This document shows, piece after piece, positions 25,355 through 35,995 of a stretch of 64,000 nt of DNA. The stretch is from Streptomyces zinciresistens K42. Its GTDB lineage: Bacteria; Actinomycetota; Actinomycetes; Streptomycetales; Streptomycetaceae. Position 1 is the stretch's first letter, and the number at the start of each line of letters is the position of its first letter. The position numbers were made by a program, and so were the translations under genes. The notes beneath the pieces were generated by a model. That model was not told the origin of the DNA, made no database searches, and worked only from the letters and a program-made list of their open reading frames with translations. The DNA is taken from contig NZ_AGBF01000006.1 of the NCBI RefSeq assembly GCF_000225525.1, positions 1-64,000 on the forward strand, written 5' to 3'.

Positions 25355-27478
25355 CTAGGCGTCGATGCGCGAGCGGTCCAGGGTCGCCGCGGAGCTGGAG
25401 ATGAACTCCTTGCGCGGTGCCACGTCATTGCCCATGAGCAGGTCGAAGACCCGCTCGGCGGCCTCCAGGTCGGTGAGGCTGATGCGCCGCAGCGTGCGGT
25501 GGCGCGGGTCCATGGTGGTCTCCGCCAGCTGGTCGGCGTCCATCTCGCCGAGGCCCTTGTAGCGCTGGATGGAGTCCTTGTACCGGACGCCCTTGTTCTG
25601 GAAGTCCATGAGCTTGTCGCGCAGCTCCCGGTCCGAGTACGTGTACACGTACTTGTCCTGCCCCTTCTTGGGCTGGACCAGCTCGATCCGGTGCAGCGGG
25701 GGCACGGCCGCGAACACCCGGCCCGCCTCGATCATCGGCCGCATGTAGCGCTGGAACAGCGTGAGCAGCAGCGTGCGGATGTGGGAGCCGTCGACGTCGG
25801 CGTCGGTCATCATGATGATCTTGCCGTAGCGGGCGGCGTCGATGTCGAAGGTGCGTCCGGAGCCCGCTCCTATGACCTGGATGATCGCACCGCACTCGGC
25901 GTTCTTGAGCATGTCGGTCACGGACGACTTCTGGACGTTGAGGATCTTGCCGCGGATCGGCAGCAGGGCCTGGAACTCGGAGTTCCGGGCGAGCTTGGCG
26001 GTGCCGAGCGCGGAGTCGCCCTCGACGATGAACAGCTCGCTGCGGTCGACGTCGTCGCTGCGGCAGTCGGCGAGCTTGGCGGGCAGCGACGAGGACTCCA
26101 GGGCCGTCTTGCGGCGCTGCGCGTCCTTGTGCTGCCGGGCCGCGATGCGGGTGCGGGCGGCCGCGACGGCCTTTTCGAGCACCACGCGCGCCTGTGCGGC
26201 GGCGTCACGCTTGGCGGACGTCAGGAACGCCTTGAGCTCCTTGGCGATCACCGTGTTCACGATGCGGCGGGCCGCCGAGGTGCCGAGGACCTCCTTGGTC
26301 TGGCCCTCGAACTGCGGTTCGGCGAGCCGGACCGTGACGACCGCGGTCAGGCCCTCCAGGGCGTCGTCCTTGACGACGTCGTCCTCGGCGACGCGCAGCA
26401 TCTTCTTCGTGCGCAGCACCTCGTTCACGGTGGCCGTGACGGCCGTCTCGAAGCCGGCGACGTGGGTGCCGCCCTTGGGGGTGGCGATGATGTTCACGAA
26501 CGACTTCAGGGTCGTGTCGTAGCCGGTGCCCCAGCGCATGGCGACGTCGACGCCCAGTTCCCTGGTGACCTGGGTGGGCGTCATCTGGCCGTGCTCGTCC
26601 AGGACGGGGACCGTCTCGCGGAAGGTGCCCTGGCCGGTGAAGCGCAGGACGTCGCAGACGGGCCTGTCGGTGGCCAGGTACTCGCAGAACTCGCTGATCC
26701 CGCCGTCGAAGCGGAAGGATTCCTCGCCCTTGCTGCCGCCCTCGCCGAGGCCGTACTCGTCGCGGACCACCAGGGTCAGGCCGGGGACGAGGAACGCGGT
26801 CTGGCGGGCGCGCTGGTGCAGCGTGGCCAGCGACAGCTTGGCTTCCTTGAGGAAGATCTGGCGGTCGGCCCAGTACCGCACGCGCGTGCCTTCGCGGCTC
26901 TTGGGGATCTTCTTGCCCTTGCGCAGTCCGCTGCGGGCCTCGAACTTCGCGTCCGCCCCGTCGCCGGTGAAGGCGCCGGGGACACCGCGCCGGAAGCTGA
27001 TGGCGTGGGTGCTGCCGCCCCGGTCGACCTCGACGTCGAGCCGCGCGGACAGGGCGTTCACCACGGAGGCGCCCACGCCGTGCAGACCGCCGGAGGCGGC
27101 GTAGGAGCCGCCGCCGAACTTGCCGCCGGCGTGCAGCTTGGTCATGACGACCTCGACGCCGGACAGGCCGGTCTTGGGCTCGACGTCGACCGGGATGCCC
27201 CGGCCGTTGTCGCGCACCTCGACGGAGCCGTCGTCGTGGAGGATCACCTCGATGTGGTCGCAGTAGCCCCCCAGGGCCTCGTCGACGGAGTTGTCGATGA
27301 TCTCCCACAGGCAGTGCATCAGACCGCGGCTGTCGGTCGAGCCGATGTACATGCCCGGTCGCTTGCGTACGGCCTCTAGCCCTTCGAGGACGAGCAGGTG
27401 CCGCGCGGTGTAGTTGGAACCGTCCCGGTCTGCTCCTGCCAGCAGCGCTGTGGACGGCACGGACGTCTCGGCGGTCAC
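25355..27478 (-). CDS. parE: DNA topoisomerase IV subunit B
   Basis: 707 residues from the GTG at 27478, with GAGGAG 8 nt upstream. The GHKL ATPase domain has RKRPGMYIGSTDSRGL, the Mg-binding NSVDEALGG, DNGRGIPV and GLHGVGASVVNALS. A transducer domain follows, then the TOPRIM domain with FIVEGDSALG and MMTDADVDGSHIRTLLL. The C-terminus ends ISSSAATLDRSRIDA. ParE drives strand passage by ATP for ParC, encoded 15 kb away on the other strand. The separation of parC and parE is, as I recall, normal for Streptomyces. Confidence 0.95.
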   Translation of the reverse strand: MTAETSVPSTALLAGADRDGSNYTARHLLVLEGLEAVRKRPGMYIGSTDSRGLMHCLWEIIDNSVDEALGGYCDHIEVILHDDGSVEVRDNGRGIPVDVEPKTGLSGVEVVMTKLHAGGKFGGGSYAASGGLHGVGASVVNALSARLDVEVDRGGSTHAISFRRGVPGAFTGDGADAKFEARSGLRKGKKIPKSREGTRVRYWADRQIFLKEAKLSLATLHQRARQTAFLVPGLTLVVRDEYGLGEGGSKGEESFRFDGGISEFCEYLATDRPVCDVLRFTGQGTFRETVPVLDEHGQMTPTQVTRELGVDVAMRWGTGYDTTLKSFVNIIATPKGGTHVAGFETAVTATVNEVLRTKKMLRVAEDDVVKDDALEGLTAVVTVRLAEPQFEGQTKEVLGTSAARRIVNTVIAKELKAFLTSAKRDAAAQARVVLEKAVAAARTRIAARQHKDAQRRKTALESSSLPAKLADCRSDDVDRSELFIVEGDSALGTAKLARNSEFQALLPIRGKILNVQKSSVTDMLKNAECGAIIQVIGAGSGRTFDIDAARYGKIIMMTDADVDGSHIRTLLLTLFQRYMRPMIEAGRVFAAVPPLHRIELVQPKKGQDKYVYTYSDRELRDKLMDFQNKGVRYKDSIQRYKGLGEMDADQLAETTMDPRHRTLRRISLTDLEAAERVFDLLMGNDVAPRKEFISSSAATLDRSRIDA

Positions 27479-27924
27479 GCGGTTCGCTCCTCGCTGAATT
27501 TCAGTGGGCACCCTTGTGGGTAAGGGCACGGCGTCGGTCGCTGCTCAGAGGGTACCGAGCCCTGGTAGAGCCGTTGTCACGCCACCCTCGTCTGCACGCA
27601 GACTAGTCCAGAGTCGTATGAACGTTCGATCCCTCGTCGGAGTGAAGCACATATCACGTTCCCTTCGGGGCATGAACCATTTAGGCTCCGGGCACGTCCT
27701 CAAGAACAACCGGCAACCCAGCCGGAGGGACCGACCTATGACCGACAGCGCGAAACCGTAAGCACGACAGACACGCGATACGGCACATTCGCCGCCACAC
27801 CGGCAGCAGCCACCCGGCCCGGGGAAAAAATTTCTCTCTGGGAGAAGCCGCGAGCGGGAACGTTTTGGGGCTGGTTGGATGTTGACCCTGGTACGACAGC
27901 TCGTCGAGCTAGAGAAGAGGCGAC
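27479..27924. other. Divergent intergenic region between parE and the DUF7455 gene
   Basis: About 450 bp. It contains a 7-codon open frame with a good ribosome site (listed separately) and an A-rich tract at 27824-27834 next to TTTCTCTC. A GAACGTTC palindrome at 27621-27628 lacks the 4-nt spacer of an SOS box. Confidence 0.5.
27738..27761 (+). CDS. Possible 7-codon leader ORF
   Basis: ATG-ACC-GAC-AGC-GCG-AAA-CCG-TAA encodes MTDSAKP. GGAGGG stands 8 nt before the ATG, a better ribosome site than most genes here have. It lies 163 nt upstream of the DUF7455 start on the same strand. It could be a leader peptide or a chance frame. Confidence 0.3.
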   Translation: MTDSAKP

Positions 27925-28155
27925 GTGACTACTGTTCTGACCCCCGCGAGCCCGCTGACGGCCGCTGACCGCTGCGACCGTTGCGGCGCCCAGGCGTACG
28001 TGCGCGTCGTCCTGCTGAGCGGCGGAGAACTGCTCTTCTGCGCCCACCACGGTCGCAAGTTCGAGCCGGAACTCAAGAAGATCGCCGCTGAGATACAGGA
28101 CGAGACGGAGCGGCTCACGGCCGTTCCCGTGACGGCGTCCGAAGAAGAGCGCTGA
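27925..28155 (+). CDS. DUF7455 small protein
   Basis: 76 residues from a GTG at 27925 preceded by GAAGAGG. CDRCGAQAYVRVVLLSGGEL followed by LFCAHHGRKFEPELKK gives a CxxC...CxHH zinc-ribbon-like pattern at residues 17-45, then a short acidic helix. The family is conserved in actinobacteria between parE and hrdB, and its function is unknown. It is followed by a bidirectional terminator. Confidence 0.85.
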   Translation: MTTVLTPASPLTAADRCDRCGAQAYVRVVLLSGGELLFCAHHGRKFEPELKKIAAEIQDETERLTAVPVTASEEER

Positions 28156-28199
28156 CAATCTCGCACTACGACGAGCCAGCTCCGGCACAGGCCGGAAGT

Positions 28200-28236
28200 C
28201 GGGCGGCCGACCCCGAAACCCAGGGTCGGCCGCCCG
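28200..28236. terminator. Bidirectional terminator between the DUF7455 and serine protease genes
   Basis: CGGGCGGCCGACCC (28200-28213) pairs perfectly with GGGTCGGCCGCCCG (28223-28236) around a 9-nt loop, between two convergent genes. Confidence 0.85.
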
Positions 28237-28288
28237 CCGCTCTTCCCTCTCCCGGGCCCGCCCCCGTCGGCGGCCGCCCGGCACGGGC

Positions 28289-29128
28289 CTATCCCCCGGA
28301 CGCGCCCGTCCCCAGGGTCCGTACGACCTCGGACACCCGTGTGTAGACGCCGGGGCTGCCCGCCCGCCCGCAGCCGTTCCCCCAGGACACGAGCCCGATC
28401 AGCTTCCCCCGGGCGACCAGGGGCCCTCCGCTGTCCCCCTGACAGGCGTCCCGGCCTCCTTCGGGCGCCCCGGCGCAGACCATGCTGCCGGCCAGGTACG
28501 TGCCCTCCCCGCTCCCCGGATACGCCTGCTCGCACCGCGTGTCCGGCAGCACCTGCACGCGGGCGGCCCGCAGCCCGCGCGGATAGTCCCCGGCGCCCGT
28601 GGCGTCCCCCCAGCCGTAGACCAGCGCCCGTGTGCCCGCCTCGTAGGCGGCGTCCCCGGCGTCGGCCATCCCGATGACCGCCGAGGCGGGCAGGGGCCGG
28701 TCGAGGGAGAGCACGGCGAAGTCCCCCGCGTTGGTGGCGCTGTCGTAGGCCGGGTTCACCCAGGTGTCCCGTACGGGGATCTCCTCCCCCCGGTCCGACA
28801 GCAGGTCCGTACGGCCGGAGATCACGCTGAGGTCGCTCACCCGGCCCACCGGCGTGCCCAGAACCTCCGTGCTCAGGCAGTGGGCCGCGGTGAGCACCGT
28901 GGTGCGGCCGACCGCCACACCGACGCAGAACTGACCGGCCCGCGTACCCCCGAACCGGTCACGAGTGGACAGCGCCACGGTCCAGGGACTCTTCGACACG
29001 TCGACGGGGAAACCGCCGACGACGACGCTGTCGGCCGCCGCGGGGACGGCCGAGACCAGGGGTATGGCGGCCACCGCGGCCGCCAGGACCAGCGGCCGGG
29101 CCAGGGCACGGGCAAAGGGACGACGCAT
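28289..29128 (-). CDS. Secreted trypsin-like serine protease (S1A)
   Basis: 279 residues from ATG 29128 with GGAG upstream. The signal peptide is ~1-32 ([20 protein letters not shown], cut near AAA-DS). The mature protein begins VVVGGFPVD, an activation-site-like N-terminus. The catalytic triad is His in [10 protein letters not shown], Asp in [14 protein letters not shown] and Ser in [12 protein letters not shown]. The Asp six residues before the catalytic Ser predicts trypsin-like Lys/Arg specificity. Cys pairs are present. It is exported and monocistronic between terminators. Confidence 0.93.
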   Translation of the reverse strand: MRRPFARALARPLVLAAAVAAIPLVSAVPAAADSVVVGGFPVDVSKSPWTVALSTRDRFGGTRAGQFCVGVAVGRTTVLTAAHCLSTEVLGTPVGRVSDLSVISGRTDLLSDRGEEIPVRDTWVNPAYDSATNAGDFAVLSLDRPLPASAVIGMADAGDAAYEAGTRALVYGWGDATGAGDYPRGLRAARVQVLPDTRCEQAYPGSGEGTYLAGSMVCAGAPEGGRDACQGDSGGPLVARGKLIGLVSWGNGCGRAGSPGVYTRVSEVVRTLGTGASGG

Positions 29129-29210
29129 GACGCTCCTCACTCTCGGGTGGTCATGGAAGACCCAGAGTGATCCAGCCCGCCGCCCCCCGCACCCGCGCGG
29201 CACAGCACCC

Positions 29211-29241
29211 AGGCCCGGCCCCCTGGGAGGGGGCCGGGCCT
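29211..29241 (-). terminator. Intrinsic terminator after hrdB
   Basis: AGGCCCGGCCCCCT (29211-29224) pairs with AGGGGGCCGGGCCT (29228-29241) around a 3-nt loop, 22 bp beyond the hrdB stop. Confidence 0.85.
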
Positions 29242-29262
29242 GGTCTGTCGTGGTGGTGCGGC

Positions 29263-30801
<1,539 letters not shown>

Positions 30802-31183
30802 GAACAACCTCTCGGAACGTTGGAAAACGGCTTCCGGCCCCGTCCGGTGAGGACAGGAGCCGACCACCGGCCGTGGGGATGGGGCCGACGGTGCGGGCAG
30901 GGGCCGGGGAGATGCACAGCGCCTTGAACGGCGTCCGTATTCCCTCCGCGGCTGTCACCTCTTAGGTCATCGCGCTGTTTCGCCGAGCGTTACGCCCAAT
31001 CTGCGTGGCCCGAGTCACATCCCGTAATCGATCAAAAGCGTTCAGATATGGACACAAGAGGTGGCCCCTCGTGGTGCTCCCGGCACGGTACGGCGCCTAT
31101 GCGCCCGTCCGCCGTCCTGTAAGTACCCCTACCCCGCAGCACGGCCGCAATGCCCTGACGCACCGCATGTCCGCCCCGTAGCA
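30802..31183. other. hrdB leader and promoter region
   Basis: No gene. On the minus strand it should hold the hrdB promoters. An AT-richer patch lies at 31015-31055. GTGGCCCGAGTCAC at 31005-31018 fits the Streptomyces Crp pattern GTG-N6-GNCAC on the minus strand, but that pattern is short and could be chance. I could not identify a SigR-type GGAAT...GTT promoter with correct spacing. Confidence 0.45.
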
Positions 31184-31228
31184 CCGTCGGACCCGCAGGA
31201 TCCCTGCTGGATCCTGCGGGTCCGACGG
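31184..31228 (-). terminator. Perfect 20-bp hairpin terminator after whiH
   Basis: CCGTCGGACCCGCAGGATCC (31184-31203) and its exact complement at 31209-31228 enclose a 5-nt CTGCT loop, 69 bp beyond the whiH stop. It is unusually long and perfect and should insulate hrdB from whiH transcription. Confidence 0.9.
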
Positions 31229-31296
31229 GGAGGGTGCGCGCCGAGGGATGCCCAGGAGGGGGAGGCACCGCGCGGACGCGTCACCCGGGGGCGCGG

Positions 31297-32181
31297 TCAG
31301 TGCTCGCGGGGCGCGGGCACCACGCGCTCGACCTCGGGGTGGATCGTGAGCAGCTGCCGCATGGCCGTCTCGGCGGCGGCGCCGTCACCGGCGGCGAGGC
31401 CGTCGACGATCCGGCCGTGCAGCGCGAGCGAGGCGTCGTTCGGCCGGTCACACCCGGTCACCGGGCCGCCGGAGACGTGGAGGGCGGCCGAGACGATGCC
31501 CGAGAGGTGCTCCAGCATGCGGTTGCCCGCCACCTGGATGAGCAGGGCGTGGAACTCGGTGTCGGCGCGGGAGAACGTGAGGACGTCACCCTGTGCCATG
31601 GCGTGGCCCATGATCTCGACCATGTCGGCGAGCCGCTGCTGAATGTCGTCACGGCCGTGCCCGGCGGCGAGGCGGGCGGCGAGCGGCTCGATCGTCCAGC
31701 GCAGCTCGCTCAGCTCGCGGCGCTGGTCGTCGCGCTGCGGCCCGAACGCCCGCCACTCGATGATGTCCGGGTCCAGGAGGTTCCAGTCGCTGACGGGGCG
31801 CACGCGCGTGCCGACGTTCGGACGGGCACTGACCAGGCCCTTCGCCTCCAGCACGCGCAACGACTCACGGACGACGGTGCGGGAGACCTCGAAGCGCTGG
31901 CCGATCTCCTCGGGCACGAGCGGGCGGTCGGCGCCCAGGTCGCCGGAGACGATCATCTGGCCGAGCTGCTGAACGAGTTGGCCGTGCAGCCCGCGCCCGC
32001 GGCTGCCCGCGGTGCGGCGGCCGACACGCCCGAGTTCGGGGTCCGCACTCTCCCAGGCGTGGGCTCCGACGCGGCCGGCGACGGGCGCCTCGGCGTAGGG
32101 GTAGCGGTCGAGTTCGCCCGGTCCGACGAGTCCGGAGTCGGCGCGGGCGGCGGTCATCATGGTGTGCGCAAGGGTACTCAC
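31297..32181 (-). CDS. whiH: GntR-family sporulation regulator WhiH
   Basis: 294 residues from the GTG at 32181, with AAAGGAC 5 nt upstream. The N-terminal ~65 residues are family-specific. The winged helix is ~70-130 (LVPEEIGQRFEVSRTVVRES). An FCD-type effector domain is ~145-285, with DTEFHALLIQVAGN and a final LLTIHPEVERVV. Its length and its position immediately upstream of hrdB match S. coelicolor WhiH (SCO5819, from memory), which is needed for septation of aerial hyphae. Name assignment therefore rests on synteny plus family. Its small-molecule ligand is unknown. Confidence 0.8.
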   Translation of the reverse strand: MSTLAHTMMTAARADSGLVGPGELDRYPYAEAPVAGRVGAHAWESADPELGRVGRRTAGSRGRGLHGQLVQQLGQMIVSGDLGADRPLVPEEIGQRFEVSRTVVRESLRVLEAKGLVSARPNVGTRVRPVSDWNLLDPDIIEWRAFGPQRDDQRRELSELRWTIEPLAARLAAGHGRDDIQQRLADMVEIMGHAMAQGDVLTFSRADTEFHALLIQVAGNRMLEHLSGIVSAALHVSGGPVTGCDRPNDASLALHGRIVDGLAAGDGAAAETAMRQLLTIHPEVERVVPAPREH

Positions 32182-32344
32182 GAGTCCTTTGTCGGCGCCC
32201 TCTCCAACTCCCTTGAGGTCTTTGGTGAAAAGCACACGAAAGGGTGATCGCTCACCCCGTCGCAATTGACGCCTTATCGGAAAGAAATGGGCTTTCCCTG
32301 GGGAGTTGCGCGCAGGACGGGTCCAGCAACGCCAGATTCGGTCG

Positions 32345-34516
32345 TCATCGGACCCTGCTGCGCATCGTCGTCAGCAGATAGGCGCTGAGCAGAGCGGTGA
32401 GCGACAACGTCAGAGCGCCGCCCACGGGTTGGGCCACGACGCGCGCGACCGCCTCCACATAACGCTCTCCTCCGAAGGGCCACTGCGACAGAAGCAGCTC
32501 CCGCAGCCGCAGCGGAAACCCGGCCGCGGTGCGCACGGACGGTCCGTCGACGAGCTTCTGTACGAGGGGGACGACGACCACCGGTACGGAGACCACGGCG
32601 GCCAGCCCGGCCGTGGTCGAACGGAAGAGTCCCGCGGCGAGGACTCCGGCCCAGCCGCAGCCGACCACGAGCCCGATCCAACTCGCCCCCAGGGCGAGCC
32701 AGTCGGAGGGAACTTCGGCGAGCTCCCGTCCGTAGACGAGGTAGAGCACCTCGATGTCGCAGCCGAGTGTCAGCACGGCGAGCGCGACCGCGGTGACCGT
32801 CGTGACGAGGAGCTTCGCGACCAGCAGCCCCAGCCGTCGCGGCACGGTGCCGCGGTCGGCCGCCAGCGCGGGGTGGCGGAACTCGTCGCCGAAGGTGATC
32901 GCACCGAGCAGCCCCGCGCCGATCGCGGCGGGCGGCAGCGGCAGTTCCCGCGGCCACGCGGCCATCAGGCGCGGCTGCGGGGTGTGTCCGAGACGCGCCA
33001 GCAGTACGGCGGTGACGGCGGACACCAGAAGCACGATTCCGCATGTGACGAATCCGGTACTGACGCCTGTGGCGCGACGCAGTTCGTAGCGCAGGGGGCG
33101 CAGGGGGCCGGGAGCGGGGCGGACGGCGATCGGGGGCGGGAGATCGGGGAGCGCGTCGGCGGCGGGGACCGGCACCCGTGAACCCGCCGACCGCGGCGCC
33201 TGCCCGTCCGAGGACTCGCCCGACGGCTGGTCCGACAACTCGTTGGAGGGGTCGGCGGACAGTTCGGCGGGGGACTCGGTGGAGGGCGGGGTGACGGACA
33301 GTTCGGTGGAGGGCGGGGTGACGGACGGGGGGGAAGACTCGGCCGTGGAGGGCGGGGTGGCGGACCGGGCGGCCGGGTCGTCCGACGGCTCGGACGGGGA
33401 CACGTCCGCCGTGGGGCGGTCGCCAGAGCGTGCCTGCGGTGTGCGCGCGGCCGTCTTCTGGGCGCTGAACCGCGCCGGACGCTCGTCCCGCTCGCCGGAG
33501 GCACCGCCCGCCGAGGCACCGCCGGCCTGCCCGCGCGCGACCGCGAGGTCACGGGAAGCGGTCGCGGTGGCCTTGGCGTCCGGCCGCCGCGACACCGCAC
33601 CGCCCCGCGACTCGTCCGCGTCCTGGTCCGCCCCGGAGCGCGGCCCCATGTCCCCTGATTCGTCCGCGAGTTGATGTACGAGGATGCCGTGGCGGTGCGC
33701 TGTCTCGCCGATGTCGGCACAGGTACTGCCGTACACGGAGAGCCGGTTGCCGCTCTCGCGCACGACCTCGACGGAACGGTGCCCGGCCCGCGCCTCCTTG
33801 CCGAGCAGCGCGGCCAGACGCGAGGCGTGGGGGCTGCGGACGGCGACGCGGGGGCGCAGCCGGGTGCGGGCGAACTCGGCCGCGTCCTGGTCGGCGACGA
33901 CCCGGCCCCGGTCCAGGGTGACGACCTGGTCGGCAGTGCGGGCGGCCTCCTTGGCGTCGGCGGTGGTCAGCAGGACGGTGCCGCCCTGGGCGGCGTGGGC
34001 GCGCAGCATGCCGTGCAGCCAACGGCTCTCGCGCGACGAGAGGGAGGTCGCGGGTTCGTCGAGCACGAGCGTGTGCGGGTCCGCGAGGAGCGCGCAGGCC
34101 AGGCCGAGGCGTCGGTCCATACCTCGCGAGAGGGTGCCGAGCCGTTCCTCGCGCAGACTCACCAGGCCCACCACCTCCAGGACCTCGTCGGCGCGCCGGG
34201 CCGGGACCCCGGCGGCGGCGCACAGCATCCGCAGATGGCCGCGTACCGTGCGCGAGGGGTGGCCGGGGACGTCCCCCAGGAGCACGCCCACCTCGCGCGA
34301 GGGGTGTGCGAGGCGATGCAGCTGACGGCCCCTGAAGTAGGTGACGCCACGGCCCCGTTGGAGTTCGAGCATGAGTCGGAGGGCGGTGGTCTTGCCCGTC
34401 CCGGACGCCCCGAGCAGCGCGGTGACGCGGCCCGCGCGCGCCTCGAAGGAGACGTCGTCGACGGTGGGAGGAAGTTCCTTGCGGGGTTCGCTGGTCAGTC
34501 CGATGGCCTGGATCAC
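32345..34516 (-). CDS. ABC transporter with fused ATPase and permease domains
   Basis: About 723 residues. I prefer the GTG at 34516: a TATCTT -10-like hexamer 8 nt upstream suggests a leaderless message (a TTG at 34525 is the alternative). The ATPase is ~1-215: Walker A GASGTGKTT, signature LGTLSRGMDRRLGLACALLA (LSRGM, degenerate), Walker B TLVLDEPATSL. Residues ~275-460 are a low-complexity Ser/Pro/Thr/Glu linker. The C-terminal ~250 residues have about six membrane helices. Substrate unknown. The fusion resembles drug- or lantibiotic-type exporters. In S. coelicolor the equivalent gene adjoins whiH. Confidence 0.82.
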   Translation of the reverse strand: MIQAIGLTSEPRKELPPTVDDVSFEARAGRVTALLGASGTGKTTALRLMLELQRGRGVTYFRGRQLHRLAHPSREVGVLLGDVPGHPSRTVRGHLRMLCAAAGVPARRADEVLEVVGLVSLREERLGTLSRGMDRRLGLACALLADPHTLVLDEPATSLSSRESRWLHGMLRAHAAQGGTVLLTTADAKEAARTADQVVTLDRGRVVADQDAAEFARTRLRPRVAVRSPHASRLAALLGKEARAGHRSVEVVRESGNRLSVYGSTCADIGETAHRHGILVHQLADESGDMGPRSGADQDADESRGGAVSRRPDAKATATASRDLAVARGQAGGASAGGASGERDERPARFSAQKTAARTPQARSGDRPTADVSPSEPSDDPAARSATPPSTAESSPPSVTPPSTELSVTPPSTESPAELSADPSNELSDQPSGESSDGQAPRSAGSRVPVPAADALPDLPPPIAVRPAPGPLRPLRYELRRATGVSTGFVTCGIVLLVSAVTAVLLARLGHTPQPRLMAAWPRELPLPPAAIGAGLLGAITFGDEFRHPALAADRGTVPRRLGLLVAKLLVTTVTAVALAVLTLGCDIEVLYLVYGRELAEVPSDWLALGASWIGLVVGCGWAGVLAAGLFRSTTAGLAAVVSVPVVVVPLVQKLVDGPSVRTAAGFPLRLRELLLSQWPFGGERYVEAVARVVAQPVGGALTLSLTALLSAYLLTTMRSRVR

Positions 34517-34731
34517 CCGCAGCAAGATAGCGCGCTATGTCCGTTTTTTCCGGTAGGGCTAGGCCCGTTGCCCCCTCCGCACGCCGGAGCGGTCGGATTC
34601 ACGGAGAGGTCTCTGGCGGCGGATCAGGGGCAGATGGAGCAGACGGATGGGGGCAGGCGAGGGGCAGGGGACAGGTGGGCGGGTACAGCTGTGGATCCGC
34701 GGATCACCGAAGCCGCGCGTGACGCGTCGCG
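34517..34731. other. Intergenic region between the NrtR gene and the ABC transporter
   Basis: About 215 bp containing the TATCTT promoter hexamer of the ABC gene (34525-34530) and a T-rich GTTTTTTCC stretch. No gene. Confidence 0.5.
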
Positions 34732-35490
34732 TCAGACTTCGGGTCGCAGCATCGGCGGGTTGAGCAGGGTCGCCCCGCCGGCCCGGAAGAGCTGAGCGGG
34801 GCGACCGCCCTGACGTGTGGTGGTACCGCCCGTGGGCACCAGGAAGCCGGGCGTGCCGGTCACCTTGCGGTGGAAGTTGCGCGGGTCGAGCGCCACGCCC
34901 CACACCGCCTCGTAGACCCGGCGCAGCTCACCGACCGTGAACTCGCTCGGGCAGAACGCCGTGGCCAACGACGAGTACTCGATCTTCGAACGGGCCCGCT
35001 CCACCCCGTCGGCCAGGATCTGCGCATGGTCGAACGCCAGCGGCGCGACCGGCTCGCCGTCCCGGGCGTGGCCGCCCCGCTGCAGCAGCTCCTCGACCGG
35101 CGCCCAGCGAGCGTTGCTGGCGTCGCCCCCGGCCCTGGGCGCGGGCAGGTCGGGCGCGAGCGCCAGGTGGGCGACGCTGACCACCCGCATCCGCGGGTCC
35201 CGTTCGGGGTCGCCGTAGGTGGCGAGCTGCTCCAGGTGAGCGCCGTTGTCCTGTACCGGGGCGGCGGGTTCATGGGCCCGCAACCCGGTCTCCTCGGCCA
35301 ACTCCCGTGCCGCCGCCTGCGCCAGATCCTCGTCCGCCCGCACGAAGCCGCCGGGCAGCGCCCACCGCCCCTGGAAGGGCGCTTCACCCCTGCGCACCGC
35401 CAGCGCGCACAAGGCGTGACGACGCACGGTCAGCACGACCAGGTCCACGGTGACGGCAAAGGGCGGGAAAGCTGACGGGTCGTAGGGCAT
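34732..35490 (-). CDS. NrtR-like Nudix-domain transcriptional regulator
   Basis: 252 residues. An N-terminal Nudix domain has a complete box at ~45-68: GGFVRADEDLAQ then AAARELAEETGL, fitting GX5EX7REUXEEXGU. A C-terminal winged helix at ~160-245 contains FTVGELRRVYEAVWGVALDP and NFHRKVTGTPGFL. This is the NrtR architecture, in which an ADP-ribose-binding Nudix domain controls DNA binding at NAD- or pentose-related operons. Because the Nudix residues are intact it could also hydrolyse ADP-ribose derivatives. A palindrome just upstream suggests autoregulation. An ADP-ribosylglycohydrolase lies 9 kb away; a link is speculative. Confidence 0.88.
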   Translation of the reverse strand: MPYDPSAFPPFAVTVDLVVLTVRRHALCALAVRRGEAPFQGRWALPGGFVRADEDLAQAAARELAEETGLRAHEPAAPVQDNGAHLEQLATYGDPERDPRMRVVSVAHLALAPDLPAPRAGGDASNARWAPVEELLQRGGHARDGEPVAPLAFDHAQILADGVERARSKIEYSSLATAFCPSEFTVGELRRVYEAVWGVALDPRNFHRKVTGTPGFLVPTGGTTTRQGGRPAQLFRAGGATLLNPPMLRPEV

Positions 35491-35503
35491 GCCGCGATCA
35501 TAG

Positions 35504-35518
35504 TCGTCTGCCTGACGA
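35504..35518. promoter_or_regulatory. Candidate NrtR operator
   Basis: TCGTC (35504-35508) and GACGA (35514-35518) flank TGCCT. On the minus strand the palindrome sits just upstream of a TATGAT -10 hexamer (35494-35499), so bound protein would block the promoter of the Nudix regulator gene. Confidence 0.55.
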
Positions 35519-35995
35519 TAAACACTCCCTTCGCCGGGCTCATCGAGGACTGATCCATTTCGGCTCGAAATCCACTCCCGCTCGTCGCGATCTTGCCCGC
35601 TGCGGACCGTCGCCGCAGGTCACGCGTCCCGTCGCGCCGTCAGCCGCCGCCCTCGCCGGGGTGCGGCAGGTCGCCGGATGCGGGAGGGGTACACCTCCGG
35701 CGACGCGCCACTGCGGTGCTCGAACGGGTTGTACCCGGCATCCCTTCCTCCCAGTCGCCCAGTCGCCCAGTCGCCCTGCCGCTCCGGTCGACTCGGCACG
35801 GCGTGCAGGCACGTTGACGGTAGCGGCAGCTCACGTCCCGACTCCGGTCGTCCAACTGCCCCCCGTTCCGGCAGGGTCACGGGTGCGGACCGGGCAAAGC
35901 CGTTCACCTCCGTGGAGATTGACGTGGGGCGGCACGCGCTCCCTCCTCCGGCGCGGAGGGCGCAGTGGGGTGTGACTCGGCACCGGCGCGAGGTC
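35519..35995. other. Intergenic region with a short tandem repeat
   Basis: About 475 bp between the DUF4192 stop and the NrtR promoter. It holds three tandem copies of CAGTCGCC(C) at about 35750-35775. I see no gene; open frames here lack ribosome sites and family resemblance. Confidence 0.5.

Noticed and set aside
27610-27635. GAACGTTC upstream of parE as a LexA box.
   Set aside because: LexA sites need GAAC-N4-GTTC; this palindrome has no spacer.
30930-30960. A SigR-type promoter (GGAAT-N18-GTT) for hrdB, as I recall for S. coelicolor.
   Set aside because: GGGAAT is present on the minus strand but no GTT lies at the required distance.
31005-31018. A Crp site GTG-N6-GNCAC upstream of hrdB.
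   Set aside because: It fits the short consensus, but such a 7-base pattern will occur several times by chance in 64 kb. Not listed as a feature.
35750-35775. Short tandem CAGTCGCC repeats as a possible CRISPR remnant.
   Set aside because: The units are under 10 bp with no spacers. They are simple tandem duplication.
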